This document shows positions 53,533-64,000 of a DNA stretch of 64,000 nt, one piece after another. A program made the translations under genes and the position numbers. Positions within the stretch are counted from its first letter, which is position 1; each line of letters opens with the position of its first letter. The notes beneath the pieces were generated by a model, which saw only the letters and a program-made list of their open reading frames with translations, had not been told where the DNA came from and searched no databases. Origin of the DNA: Pseudomonas schmalbachii (GTDB lineage Bacteria; Pseudomonadota; Gammaproteobacteria; Pseudomonadales; Pseudomonadaceae); the NCBI RefSeq assembly GCF_017589465.1, contig NZ_JAELYA010000008.1, positions 1 through 64,000 of the forward strand. The letters run 5' to 3'.

Positions 53533-54717
53533 ATGAAAGCCAATCTGCCCTCTGAGTTGCTGTCCCTGCAGTTGCCGTTGCGCATCCGCATCGGCGAGGC
53601 CCAGGCGTTCGACCTCGGGCCGGACCCGCAGGTGACGATCGTCGTACGCGACCCGACGCTGCTGACGGAAATCACCCGTCCCAGCCTCGATCTGCTCGGC
53701 CGTGCCTATGTAGAGCAACGCATGGACATCGAAGGGCCGATCGGCGCGGTGATCGCCATGGGGGATGCGCTGACCGCCGCGCTCGCGCCGGATGACGGCA
53801 GCGGCGACTACTCGCGCAGGAGCCATGACAAGGCCACCGACGCCGAAGCCATCCGCTACCACTACGACCTTTCCAACGACTTCTACCAGCTCTGGCTCGA
53901 CCCGGAGATGGTCTACTCCTGCGCCTATTTCGAGACCGGCCAGGAAGACCTCGCCACCGCCCAGCTGGCCAAGCTCCGCCATCTCTGCCGCAAGCTGCGC
54001 CTGAAGCCGGGTGAGCGCCTGCTCGACGTCGGCTGCGGCTGGGGCGGGCTGGCGCGGCTGGCGGCGCGGGAGTTCGGTGTCGAGGTGCTGGGCATCACCC
54101 TCAGCGAGGAGCAGCACAAGCTGGGGCGCGAGCGGGTGAAGGCCGAGGGACTGGACGGCAAGGTCACCATCGAATTGTGGGACTATCGCGACCTGCCGCG
54201 TGACGGCCGCTTCGACAAGGTGGTCAGCGTCGGCATGTTCGAGCACGTCGGCCACGCCAACCTGGGCATCTACTTCCAGCATCTGTTCGATGCGGTGCGC
54301 CCGGGTGGCCTGGTGATGAACCATGGCATCACCTCGCGGCATACCGATGGCCGGCCGGTGGGGCGCGGTGCCGGCGATTTCATCGACCGCTACGTGTTCC
54401 CCCACGGCGAGTTGCCGCATCTGGCGCAGGCCGTGGCGTCGATGAGCGATGCCGGTCTGGAAGTGGTGGATGTCGAGAGCCTGCGCCTGCATTACGCGCG
54501 CACCCTGGACTTCTGGAGCGCGGGACTGGAAGCGAACCTGAAGAAAGCTGCCACGCTGGTGTCCGAGCAGGCGCTGCGCATCTGGCGCCTGTACCTGGCC
54601 GGCTGCGCCTACGGCTTCAGGCACAACTGGATCAACCTGCACCAGATCCTCGCCACCCGGCCGCATGCCGATGGTTCCCACGAACTGCCGTGGAGCCGCC
54701 GCGACATCTATTCCTGA
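53533..54717 (+). CDS. cfa: Cyclopropane-fatty-acyl-phospholipid synthase
   Basis: A 394-aa SAM-dependent enzyme that converts unsaturated phospholipid acyl chains to cyclopropane forms at the inner membrane. Key features are HYDLSNDFYQLWLDPEMVYSCAYF (in two parts), the SAM motif LLDVGCGWGGLARLA near 165, EHVGHANLGIYF with the bicarbonate-site residues, and the C-terminal FWSAGLEAN...LYLAGCAYGF. GGGAGG precedes the ATG. A strong bidirectional terminator follows. PAO1 counterpart near PA5546 (from memory). Confidence 0.93.
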   Translation: MKANLPSELLSLQLPLRIRIGEAQAFDLGPDPQVTIVVRDPTLLTEITRPSLDLLGRAYVEQRMDIEGPIGAVIAMGDALTAALAPDDGSGDYSRRSHDKATDAEAIRYHYDLSNDFYQLWLDPEMVYSCAYFETGQEDLATAQLAKLRHLCRKLRLKPGERLLDVGCGWGGLARLAAREFGVEVLGITLSEEQHKLGRERVKAEGLDGKVTIELWDYRDLPRDGRFDKVVSVGMFEHVGHANLGIYFQHLFDAVRPGGLVMNHGITSRHTDGRPVGRGAGDFIDRYVFPHGELPHLAQAVASMSDAGLEVVDVESLRLHYARTLDFWSAGLEANLKKAATLVSEQALRIWRLYLAGCAYGFRHNWINLHQILATRPHADGSHELPWSRRDIYS

Positions 54718-54730
54718 TCCGCCACGAACG

Positions 54731-54766
54731 AAAGGGCGACCGTGCCGCAAGGACGGTCGCCTTTTT
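54731..54766 (+). terminator. Intrinsic terminator between cfa and folE2
   Basis: AAAGGGCGACCGT pairs with ACGGTCGCCTTTTT; the A and T runs on both sides make it work for cfa on the plus strand and folE2 on the minus strand. The T run ends at the folE2 stop codon. Confidence 0.93.
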
Positions 54767-55662
54767 CATGGCTGCGCCCTGCGCCAACTGCTCGACGCCA
54801 CCGCATCGTGGGCGTGCAGGCTTTCCGCGTGGATCACCGTCAGCCTGAAACCCACTAGCTCGTCGCGCGCGGCCAGGGCCTGGTGCAGGCGCCGGGCGGC
54901 GTCCTCGCAGAACATCAGGTTCTGCCCGTTGGCGAGGGCGAATGCCTGCTCGTCGGCGCGTTTCACGGCGGTCTGCAGCGCGGTGCCGAGGCAGGCTTCG
55001 GTGCTGTCGATCAGCGACTCCAGCGGCAGGTCTGCCAGGTCCGGGGCCAGTTGCACATGCAGGTCCGCCGTACTGCGCTGGCTATGCGGCGTGGCGACGA
55101 TGCCGTCGCTGCTGCCGAGCCAGGTACGGACTTCCGTGTGATCGAGGGCGCGCCCGCCGAAGTCGCTGTCGAAGCGTGCCTGGATCAGTTGCCGGGCCAG
55201 CGCCGCGGAGCAGGGGCAGGTCGAGGAATAGGCAACCTGCAGGCGCAGTTCGACTTTCAGCACATCGCCTTCGAGGCTCGCGTGGAGTTCGCAGGGATAG
55301 CGCTTCCAGCCGCTCAGCGGGCTGACCAGCGCGGGGCGGCGCAGCAGCGCGTCGAAACCCAGGCGCAGGCTGGCGCGATTGGAGAGTCCCGCGTGACTGG
55401 CGAGGAACGCCTGCAGCACCTCGCGCAGCAGGACCGGCGTCAGCTCGTGGTTTTCCAGTTGGCCGAGGGCCAGGTACAGGCGCGACATATGGATGCCGCG
55501 CGCGCTGGCGGCATCCAGGCTGACGCCGGCGTCGGCCAGTGCGCTGGTGCGCTCGCCGGCAAGGCGGATCGGCACGGCGATGCCCTGCATGCCTACCCAG
55601 TCGAGGGCGATGGGGGTGATGGTGGTCTGGCTGGCGATATCCGGGAGGGGGAATGCGGTCAT
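54766..55662 (-). CDS. folE2: GTP cyclohydrolase FolE2 (zinc-independent type IB)
   Basis: A 298-aa GTP cyclohydrolase IB, the first enzyme of folate synthesis, in the form that does not need zinc. It replaces FolE under zinc starvation. Family segments are AVPIRLAGERTSALADAGVSLDA, GIHMSRLYLAL, YSSTCPCSAALARQLI with the catalytic Cys, ATPHSQRSTADLHV and NLMFCEDAARRL. The start at 55662 lies 33 bases from a Zur-type palindrome shared with dksA2; the frame extends far upstream without similarity. PAO1 counterpart PA5539 (from memory). Confidence 0.95.
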   Translation of the reverse strand: MTAFPLPDIASQTTITPIALDWVGMQGIAVPIRLAGERTSALADAGVSLDAASARGIHMSRLYLALGQLENHELTPVLLREVLQAFLASHAGLSNRASLRLGFDALLRRPALVSPLSGWKRYPCELHASLEGDVLKVELRLQVAYSSTCPCSAALARQLIQARFDSDFGGRALDHTEVRTWLGSSDGIVATPHSQRSTADLHVQLAPDLADLPLESLIDSTEACLGTALQTAVKRADEQAFALANGQNLMFCEDAARRLHQALAARDELVGFRLTVIHAESLHAHDAVASSSWRRAQP

Positions 55663-55694
55663 GGTGTGGCGTCGTTGGTTTGCTGTTTTTGAAT

Positions 55695-55709
55695 TGTTAT
55701 AATATAACA
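55695..55709. promoter_or_regulatory. Zur box between folE2 and dksA2
   Basis: A perfect 15-base palindrome TGTTATAATATAACA, the core of the known Pseudomonas Zur operator. It lies in a 72-base divergent gap between folE2 and dksA2, so Zur would repress both when zinc is present. Confidence 0.92.
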
Positions 55710-55734
55710 TCAAAAGACGCTGCCGGAGACCGTC

Positions 55735-56138
55735 GTGACCGAACAGGAACTGCTTGCCCAACCCGCCTCCGCCTACATGAGCGACGAGCAGCAGGGTTAT
55801 TTCCGCGATCTGCTGCTGGAACAGCGGGATGTCCTGCGCTCGCGCATCGAGGGTGAGTTCGGCGAGTTGCGCGACGACGACCGGCCCAGCGACGAGGCCG
55901 ACATGGCCAGTCGCGAGGAGCAGCGGCAATGGCAATTGCGCCTGCTGGAAAGGGAAAAGCGCCTGCTCGACAAGATCGACCACGCCCTGGAGCGCCTGGC
56001 CCGTGGCGAGTACGGCTGGTGCGTGGAAACCGGCGAGCCCATCGGCCTGCGCCGCCTGCTGCTGCGACCGACCGCGACCCTCTGCGTCGAGGCCAAGGAG
56101 CGCCAGGAACGGCGCGAAGTACACCTGCGCGAACCCTG

Positions 56139-56139
<1 letters not shown>
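55735..56139 (+). CDS. dksA2: DksA2, zinc-independent DksA paralogue
   Basis: A 134-aa RNA polymerase-binding factor that replaces DksA when zinc is scarce. The coiled-coil domain (residues 20-90) includes the DxxDxA-type tip DEADMASRE. The zinc-finger cysteines are reduced to two: C96 and C117, with T99 and A120 in the other two positions. That pattern defines the zinc-free paralogue of P. aeruginosa (PA5536, from memory). It starts with GTG and overlaps the next gene by TGATG. Confidence 0.94.
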
Positions 56140-57357
<1,218 letters not shown>

Positions 57358-57362
<5 letters not shown>

Positions 57363-57452
57363 GTTGGGCTGAGGCACGAAGCCCAACGACCCGGCGCGGT
57401 GGTTGCTGGTGGTTGCTGATGTTGGGCTTCGCAAGCTCAGCGCCAACCTACG
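57358..57452. repeat. REPIN-type repeat, family A (copy 6)
   Basis: The left arm CGTAGGTTGGGCTGAGGC starts at 57358 and the right arm ends CGCCAACCTACG at 57451. The loop includes a local duplication of GGTGGTTGCTG. It supplies the stop codon of zigA and lies in the convergent gap to the following gene. Confidence 0.86.
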
Positions 57453-57462
57453 GGGCGGACCT

Positions 57463-57816
57463 TTACGGTTTCTTCCACTCGCCGTGGCTCTGGCTTTCGC
57501 AGAATGGCGCGAGGAAGCGCGCGTCGCTGGCCACGCCGTAGTAGTGGATGTCCTGGCGATAGGGCATGTTCGTCACCTGGGCGTTGTGGCAGATGCCGAA
57601 GGCGCCCGGCGGGCAGCTTTCGGCGAAATCCACCTCGACTTTCTGGCCCTGCAGCTGCGGCTGGCAGAAGCCTTCGCGGAACAGCTTGGCCGGGATGCTG
57701 CGGTTCTGCTGGCAGACCTTCACGTCGACGTCCTTGCCCTGGCTGTGCACCACGCAGGCTTCGCCGTGGGCGAGCAGGGGGAGGGCGGTAAGCAGGAAAA
57801 GGGCCGGCAGGCGCAT
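57463..57816 (-). CDS. Small secreted Cys-rich protein of unknown function
   Basis: A 117-aa exported protein. Signal peptide MRLPALFLLTALPLLAHGEA is followed by six Cys spread over the mature part, enough for three disulfides, and a segment CPPGAFGICHNAQVTNMPYRQDI. I do not recognise a family; a homologue occurs at the same place in P. aeruginosa (PA5534 region, from memory). The ATG at 57816 gives a clean signal peptide. It is divergent from the second COG0523 gene, so a link to metal homeostasis is possible. Confidence 0.75.
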   Translation of the reverse strand: MRLPALFLLTALPLLAHGEACVVHSQGKDVDVKVCQQNRSIPAKLFREGFCQPQLQGQKVEVDFAESCPPGAFGICHNAQVTNMPYRQDIHYYGVASDARFLAPFCESQSHGEWKKP

Positions 57817-57892
57817 GGGCAATGGGTCCGCGTTGATGGAAGGGGCGACTCTAATGCTTTTCCTGGCACTCGTCAGGCGGCACCATAGGCCG

Positions 57893-58858
57893 ATGCTCAC
57901 TCAGATCCCCACCCATGTGATCGGCGGCCCGTTGGGCGCCGGCAAGACCAGCCTGATCCGCCATCTGCTCGGCCAGCGCCCCGCGGGCGAGCGCTGGGCG
58001 GTGCTGGTCAACGAATTCGGCCAGGTCGGCCTGGATGCCGCGTTGCTCAGCAGCGATGCCGATGGCGTCGCCCTCGGTGAAGTCGCCGGCGGCTGCCTGT
58101 GCTGCGTCAACGGCGTGCCCTTCCAGGTCGGCCTGTCGCGCCTGCTGCGCAAGGCGCGGCCTGATCGGCTGTTCATCGAGCCCTCCGGTCTTGGCCATCC
58201 GGTGCAGTTGCTGGCGCAGTTGCAGGCGCCGCCGTGGCAGGGCGTACTGGATGTACAGCCGGCGTTGCTGGTGCTCGACGCGGCCGCGCTGGCCGCTGGC
58301 GCCGTGTTGCCGGATAGCCAGCGCGAAGCGCTGGAACAGGCGGGGCTGGTGCTGCTGAACAAGGCGGAAGGTCTGAATGCCTCGGTTCGCGAGCGGCTGC
58401 AGGTGCAGATGCCGGACCGCCCGCTGCGCTGGACCAACCGCGGCTGTCTGCCGATCGAGGAATTGCCCGGTTGGCAGGGCGCGAGCAGCCCCGTAGCCGG
58501 GGAGCTGCCGTCGCCACGGGATGAGGTGGTGCCTTCGCTGCTGCTGCGCGACCAGCCGCTGCGCCAGATCCACGTCGAGGAAGGTCGCCAGGCCATTGGC
58601 TGGCGTTTCCATCGCGACTGGTGCTTTGACCGGAATGCGCTGGATGCCTGGCTGGCGCAGCTGTCCGGGCTGCTGCGGGTCAAGGCGGTGGTGCATTGCC
58701 AGGAGGGGTGGCTATCCTGCAACCGGCTTTCCGCCGAGGGGGCATGGCAGGTCAGCGCCTGGCGGCGGGACAGCCGTATCGAGCTGATATTCGACGGCGA
58801 GCAGGATGCACAGCAGTTGCAGGATGGACTGCTACGCTGTGCGTTCATTCCGGGCTGA
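57893..58858 (+). CDS. COG0523 (CobW-like) GTPase, second copy
   Basis: A 321-aa G3E GTPase. P-loop GGPLGAGKTS is at 11-20, the GCLCC metal motif follows near 69, and IEPSGLGHP and LLNKAE match switch and base-binding motifs. The C-terminal domain is shorter than in ZigA. No Zur box is visible before it. It lies between the secreted Cys-rich gene and the Fur box of tonB and equals PAO1 PA5532 (from memory). Which metal it serves is not decidable from sequence. Confidence 0.88.
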   Translation: MLTQIPTHVIGGPLGAGKTSLIRHLLGQRPAGERWAVLVNEFGQVGLDAALLSSDADGVALGEVAGGCLCCVNGVPFQVGLSRLLRKARPDRLFIEPSGLGHPVQLLAQLQAPPWQGVLDVQPALLVLDAAALAAGAVLPDSQREALEQAGLVLLNKAEGLNASVRERLQVQMPDRPLRWTNRGCLPIEELPGWQGASSPVAGELPSPRDEVVPSLLLRDQPLRQIHVEEGRQAIGWRFHRDWCFDRNALDAWLAQLSGLLRVKAVVHCQEGWLSCNRLSAEGAWQVSAWRRDSRIELIFDGEQDAQQLQDGLLRCAFIPG

Positions 58859-58888
58859 CGGGATGAGGTTGCCCTGATGGCCTTTGGT

Positions 58889-58907
58889 GAATGATAATAA
58901 TTATCAG
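58889..58907 (+). promoter_or_regulatory. Fur box upstream of tonB
   Basis: GAATGATAATAATTATCAG holds the perfect palindrome GATAATAATTATC (58893-58905), a very good Fur site, 39 bases before the tonB start. tonB is thus expected to be induced by iron limitation. Confidence 0.92.
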
Positions 58908-58945
58908 CAGATAGTGCTTCGTGCCAACACTTCGCAGGCTTTCCC

Positions 58946-59983
58946 ATGTCTTCATCGCATTCTCGCTCGTCAGCGGGCGCCGCAGTTGCCGCGTCCGCTG
59001 AGGCCCTCCTGTCGCCCCCCGCCGCCGGGGACGAGGGCCTCACGCTGCCCTGCGTGAATGCCCAGCGGGTCAACGAGGCCACCCTGCGCGTGGTGAGTTG
59101 CCAGGGCGGTCGCCGCGATGAAGAGGTGATTCCTGAAGAACTGGTGATCCCCTATGCCACCCCGGTGGAAGGCGTGGAAGAGGGCGATGATCCGAAGCGC
59201 CAGGGTGGCTGGGCGAAGAGTTCCGTCCTGGCCGTCGCCATGCATGTGGCTATCGTCGCCGGGCTGGTCTGGGTCGCGCCGACTCCCAGCGAGCTCAACC
59301 TCGGCCATGGCGAGATGCCCAAGGCCATGCAGGTGAGCTTCGTCCAGTTGGAGAAGAAGCCCGACCCAGTCCCGCAGCCGCCGGCCGCCGCGCCCGAGCC
59401 GGTGCCCCCGCCGCCGGAACCGGAGCCGCCGAAGCCGGTCGAGCCGCCGAAACCGGTGGTGGAGAAGCCCAAGCCGAAACCCAAACCGGTGGAAAAGGCG
59501 GTGCCCAAGGTTTCGCCGAAACCCAAGCCGAAGCCCAAACCCGAGCCGGACCCGGAACCGGTGCAGGAGACCTCCGCGCAGCCGACTCCGCCCGCTCCGC
59601 CGCCACCACCCGCGGCCCCGGTGGTCGGACAGTTCACGCCGGGCGCGCAGTCCGCGCCGACCGGTTCGCAGGGGCCGGCCGGCCTGCCCACCGGCAGCCT
59701 GAACGACAGCGACATCAAGCCGCTGCGCATGGACCCGCCGGTCTACCCGCGCATGGCCCTCAGCCGTGGCGTCGAAGGCCGCGTGAAGGTGCTGTTCACC
59801 ATCACCAGCGATGGGCGTATCAACGATATCCAGGTACTGGAGTCGGTGCCGTCGCGGATGTTCGACAACGCCGTGCGCGTGGCCATGCAGAAGTGGCGCT
59901 TCGAACCGCGCGTCAGCGGCGGCCGGATCGTCGCGCGCAAGGCGACCAAGGTGTTCTTCTTCAAGTTGGAAGGGCGGCGCTGA
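58946..59983 (+). CDS. tonB: Energy-transducing protein TonB (TonB1 type)
   Basis: A 345-aa TonB that transmits proton-motive force from ExbBD to outer-membrane siderophore receptors. It has the long cytoplasmic N-terminus (about 90 residues) characteristic of P. aeruginosa TonB1, then the single helix SSVLAVAMHVAIVAGLVWV near 92-110 with its conserved His. A Pro/Lys-rich spacer (PKPKPKPVEK repeats) spans 130-225. The C-terminal domain has YPRMALSRGVEGRVKVLFTI and FDNAVRVAMQKWRFEP. No exbB/exbD follow, as in PAO1 tonB1. Confidence 0.94.
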   Translation: MSSSHSRSSAGAAVAASAEALLSPPAAGDEGLTLPCVNAQRVNEATLRVVSCQGGRRDEEVIPEELVIPYATPVEGVEEGDDPKRQGGWAKSSVLAVAMHVAIVAGLVWVAPTPSELNLGHGEMPKAMQVSFVQLEKKPDPVPQPPAAAPEPVPPPPEPEPPKPVEPPKPVVEKPKPKPKPVEKAVPKVSPKPKPKPKPEPDPEPVQETSAQPTPPAPPPPPAAPVVGQFTPGAQSAPTGSQGPAGLPTGSLNDSDIKPLRMDPPVYPRMALSRGVEGRVKVLFTITSDGRINDIQVLESVPSRMFDNAVRVAMQKWRFEPRVSGGRIVARKATKVFFFKLEGRR

Positions 59984-60002
59984 GCCGATCGTCCCGGAAT
60001 AC

Positions 60003-60029
60003 GAAAACCGCGCCCTGGGCGCGGTTTTT
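60003..60029 (+). terminator. Intrinsic terminator after tonB
   Basis: AAAACCGCGCCC-T-GGGCGCGGTTTTT, 20 bases after the tonB stop. A and T runs on both sides let it also serve the minus-strand deoxyribosyltransferase gene. Confidence 0.92.
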
Positions 60030-60040
60030 GTTTGCAACGA

Positions 60041-60126
60041 CGTAGGTTGGCGCTGAGCGTAGCGAAGCCCAACATGAGCCCGGCAGTGGCACCATTGGGC
60101 TTCGCTACGCTCAGCGCCAACCTACG
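60041..60126. repeat. REPIN-type repeat, family A (copy 7)
   Basis: The left arm CGTAGGTTGGCGCTGAGCGT starts at 60041. The right arm ends ACGCTCAGCGCCAACCTACG at 60126, an almost perfect 34-base inverted pair. On the minus strand the right arm is read as codons GTA GGT TGG CGC TGA and forms the end of the next gene. Confidence 0.9.
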
Positions 60127-60617
60127 GTGATCAGCTCCAGTGCTTCGCGCGGGCCGCCGATGGCTATCCGCGCGGGCACCGCGAGCATCAGGTTGTGCGA
60201 CAGGCCGAAGGCCTCCAGCGCGTTGCCGTCGCGGTCATGGCCGGCCTCGCCCAGCCATTCGGGATGCTCGCGGCGCAGGCGTTCGGCATAGTCGCCGGTC
60301 GCGCCGACATAGCCATACAGCGGCTTGCCGAGGGCGGCGGCGTAGCCCAGTTCGAAGCAGGTACCGCTGTCCGGTTCGCTCCCGCGGAAAGCATCCAGGT
60401 TGGCCAGCAGGCAATCGGCCTCGGCGATCAGGGCGATATTGGCCTGGTAGATCCATCGGGCCCGCTCGTGGCCGTCGGCGATCTCCTCCGGCACCGCACA
60501 ATCCAGCGGATAGAGTCCGTGGAAACCGAACTCCGCGCACAGCGCCTTGAGCCTTGCGCCGTGCTCCATGGCATCCGGACGGAACACGTCCGGGCCGGCC
60601 AGGTAGATCTTCAGCAT
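60111..60617 (-). CDS. Nucleoside 2-deoxyribosyltransferase
   Basis: A 168-aa enzyme of the nucleoside 2-deoxyribosyltransferase / RCL superfamily, exchanging or hydrolysing deoxyribose on nucleosides. Family segments are MLKIYLAGPDVF, NIALIAEADCLLANLDAFRGSEPDSGTCFELGYAAALGKPLYGY (the nucleophilic Glu lies in the FELGYA part). The ATG at 60617 follows the antiporter stop by two bases. The last four residues VGWR and the TGA are encoded by a REPIN, so the native C-terminus has been replaced or extended. Confidence 0.9.
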   Translation of the reverse strand: MLKIYLAGPDVFRPDAMEHGARLKALCAEFGFHGLYPLDCAVPEEIADGHERARWIYQANIALIAEADCLLANLDAFRGSEPDSGTCFELGYAAALGKPLYGYVGATGDYAERLRREHPEWLGEAGHDRDGNALEAFGLSHNLMLAVPARIAIGGPREALELITVGWR

Positions 60618-60619
60618 CG

Positions 60620-61702
60620 TTACAGTCCGAGAATGGTCAGCATGAGGAAGGTGGCGAACAGCACGAAGTGTGTCATCCCCTCGATGGCATTGGTCTTGCC
60701 GTCGTGCAGGTTGAAGCCCGCGACGATCAGAGTGATGAACATCATGCCGGTCTGCAGCGGGGTCATCGCCATCTGGATCGGCTGATCGCGGAACAGTGCC
60801 AGTGCCTCGATCACCGGCACGGTGAGGATCACCGTCGACAGCGAGGCGCCGAGGGCGATGTTGACCACCGGCTGCATGCGGTTGGCCAGCGCGGCGCGCA
60901 GCGCGGTGAGGATTTCCGGGCTGGCGGAGATCGCCGCCACCAGCAGCGCCGGCAGGATCGGCGGCACGCCGCTGCCTTCCAGGCCGACGTCCAGCGCCTT
61001 GGACATCACCTCGGCGAGTGCGCCGATCAGCACCACGCCGGCCACCAGCAGCGCCATCGACTGCCGGCTGTTGCCATGCTCCCCATGGGTATCGTGCGGG
61101 TCGCCGTGGGTGGCGTAGTTGTAGGCGAAGAAGTAGCTGTGCTGGCCGGTCTGCATGCGCAGGAACAGGCCGTAGAGCATCACCATGCAGCCGATGGTGA
61201 ACACCGAATAGTGCTTCCACAGCGGCGCCGGGATCAGTTCCGGGATGACCATGGAAATGCCCACGGCGGTGAGGATCATGGTCACGTAGGTTTTGCCGGA
61301 GTCGTCGTTGTAGGACTGCTCGCCGTGCTTGAGGCCGCCGAGCAGCGCGGCGAGGCCGAGGATGCCGTTCATGTCGAGCATCACCGCCGCGTAGATGGTG
61401 TCGCGGGCCAGGGTCGGCGAGTGGTTGTGGCCCATCATGATGGCCAGGATGACCACCTCCACCAGCACCGCAGCGAGGGTCAGGATCATCGTGCCGTAGG
61501 GCTCGCCGACCTTCTCCGCGAGGATTTCCGCGTGGTGCGCGACGCGCAGCGAGACGCCGATGATCGCCGCCAGCAGCACCGCCGCGACCGCCCCGGCGAC
61601 GGTCTTGCCACCTTCCAGCAGGCTGTGTTCCAGCGGATAGACGATGACCGCGAGGAGCAGGGCGACGAGGAGGAATTTTTCCTCTCTGAGCAGGCGCAGC
61701 AT
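60620..61702 (-). CDS. ChaA-like cation/proton antiporter
   Basis: A 360-aa CaCA-superfamily membrane exchanger with about eleven helices. The two alpha-repeats carry AEKVGEPYGTMILTLAAVLVEVVILA (in the ChaA style) and AISASPEILTALRAALANR. A His/Asp-rich loop YATHGDPHDTHGEHGNS lies in the middle. It probably exports Ca2+ or Na+/K+ against protons. The ATG at 61702 (MLRLLREEKF) is the plausible start; a TTG nine codons upstream would extend it. It is in an operon with the deoxyribosyltransferase gene. Confidence 0.88.
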   Translation of the reverse strand: MLRLLREEKFLLVALLLAVIVYPLEHSLLEGGKTVAGAVAAVLLAAIIGVSLRVAHHAEILAEKVGEPYGTMILTLAAVLVEVVILAIMMGHNHSPTLARDTIYAAVMLDMNGILGLAALLGGLKHGEQSYNDDSGKTYVTMILTAVGISMVIPELIPAPLWKHYSVFTIGCMVMLYGLFLRMQTGQHSYFFAYNYATHGDPHDTHGEHGNSRQSMALLVAGVVLIGALAEVMSKALDVGLEGSGVPPILPALLVAAISASPEILTALRAALANRMQPVVNIALGASLSTVILTVPVIEALALFRDQPIQMAMTPLQTGMMFITLIVAGFNLHDGKTNAIEGMTHFVLFATFLMLTILGL

Positions 61703-61748
61703 AGGGCGGGGTCCATTCCGGAAGGGCAACGATCATCTTAGCGGCACA

Positions 61749-61833
61749 CGTAGGTTGGCGCTGAACGCAGTGAAGCCCAACATCTGTCGAGCCATGGCGC
61801 CGTTGGGCTTCGCAAGCTCAGCGCCAACCTACG
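61749..61833. repeat. REPIN-type repeat, family A (copy 8)
   Basis: The left arm CGTAGGTTGGCGCTGAACGC starts at 61749 and the right arm ends GCGCCAACCTACG at 61833. Unlike the others it lies in a divergent gap, between the antiporter and adenine deaminase genes, upstream of both. Confidence 0.87.
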
Positions 61834-61878
61834 GCGCCTTCCTTCAGCGGTTAAACTGGCGGCAGATCAGCCTGATAA

Positions 61879-62929
<1,051 letters not shown>

Positions 62930-63044
62930 ACAGCGTGAAGCGGAGCATCGTGGCTCCCCAGCCCGTCCCTGCGCGACTAACGACGAAGGGTAGGCGCGCC
63001 GGGGCGGTGCTAGTATCCGGCTTTGTGTCCCCCTGTCGGAGAAT

Positions 63045-64000
<956 letters not shown>

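Overview
The window is a roughly 65% GC, densely coded chromosomal segment of a Pseudomonas species. The gene content and order match the P. aeruginosa / P. nitroreducens / P. citronellolis neighbourhood: the end of an rRNA operon, pstSCAB-phoU, phoBR, ubiA-ubiC, tandem rubredoxins, hupA, oxyR-recG, spoT-rpoZ-gmk and rph. PAO1 locus comparisons below are from memory.

Layout. 1-370: end of 23S rRNA and 5S rRNA. 578-7586: the phosphate module pstS-pstC-pstA-pstB-phoU with Pho boxes. 7807-10282: an M23 peptidase and a CNNM/CorC-type CBS membrane protein. 10389-12492: phoB-phoR with its own Pho box. 12722-17506: a small secreted protein, ubiA-ubiC, rubA1-rubA2-rubB, hupA and an SCP2-domain protein. 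17876-24255: an HDOD protein, oxyR-recG, a Rossmann epimerase-like protein and a lipoprotein. 24311-30069: ridA, spoT, rpoZ, gmk, yicC, rph and a DUF4870 protein.

30167-52488 is one continuous minus-strand type VI secretion locus with the gene order of the P. aeruginosa HSI-II (H2-T6SS) cluster: tssA-B-C-E-F-G, clpV, a sigma54 activator (sfa), then an insert of vgrG plus a DUF2931 lipoprotein, then a 46-aa lipoprotein, tagH/fha, tssJ-K-L-M, stp1 and stk1. It has no hcp and no PAAR gene. Its VgrG stops right after the OB fold, before the beta-helical spike. It sits between core genes, and an AT-rich non-coding stretch lies upstream of tssA.

53533-59983 follows the PAO1 PA5531-PA5546 neighbourhood in shortened form: cfa, the zinc-sparing pair folE2 / dksA2-zigA around a perfect Zur-type palindrome, a second COG0523 GTPase and Fur-controlled tonB. 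60111-64000 holds a nucleoside 2-deoxyribosyltransferase, a ChaA-like cation/proton antiporter, an adenine deaminase and the start of a SulP permease that runs off the window.

The most striking non-gene feature is a set of dispersed intergenic palindromes. They share a GTAG foot followed by a hairpin, the hallmark of REP sequences mobilised by RAYT (TnpA-REP) transposases, and most are paired head to head as REPINs. Several sit exactly on gene 3' ends. The TAG of GTAG is the stop codon of three genes, a fourth gene reads into the repeat and takes its last residues and TGA from it, and one copy carries other REP families nested inside it.
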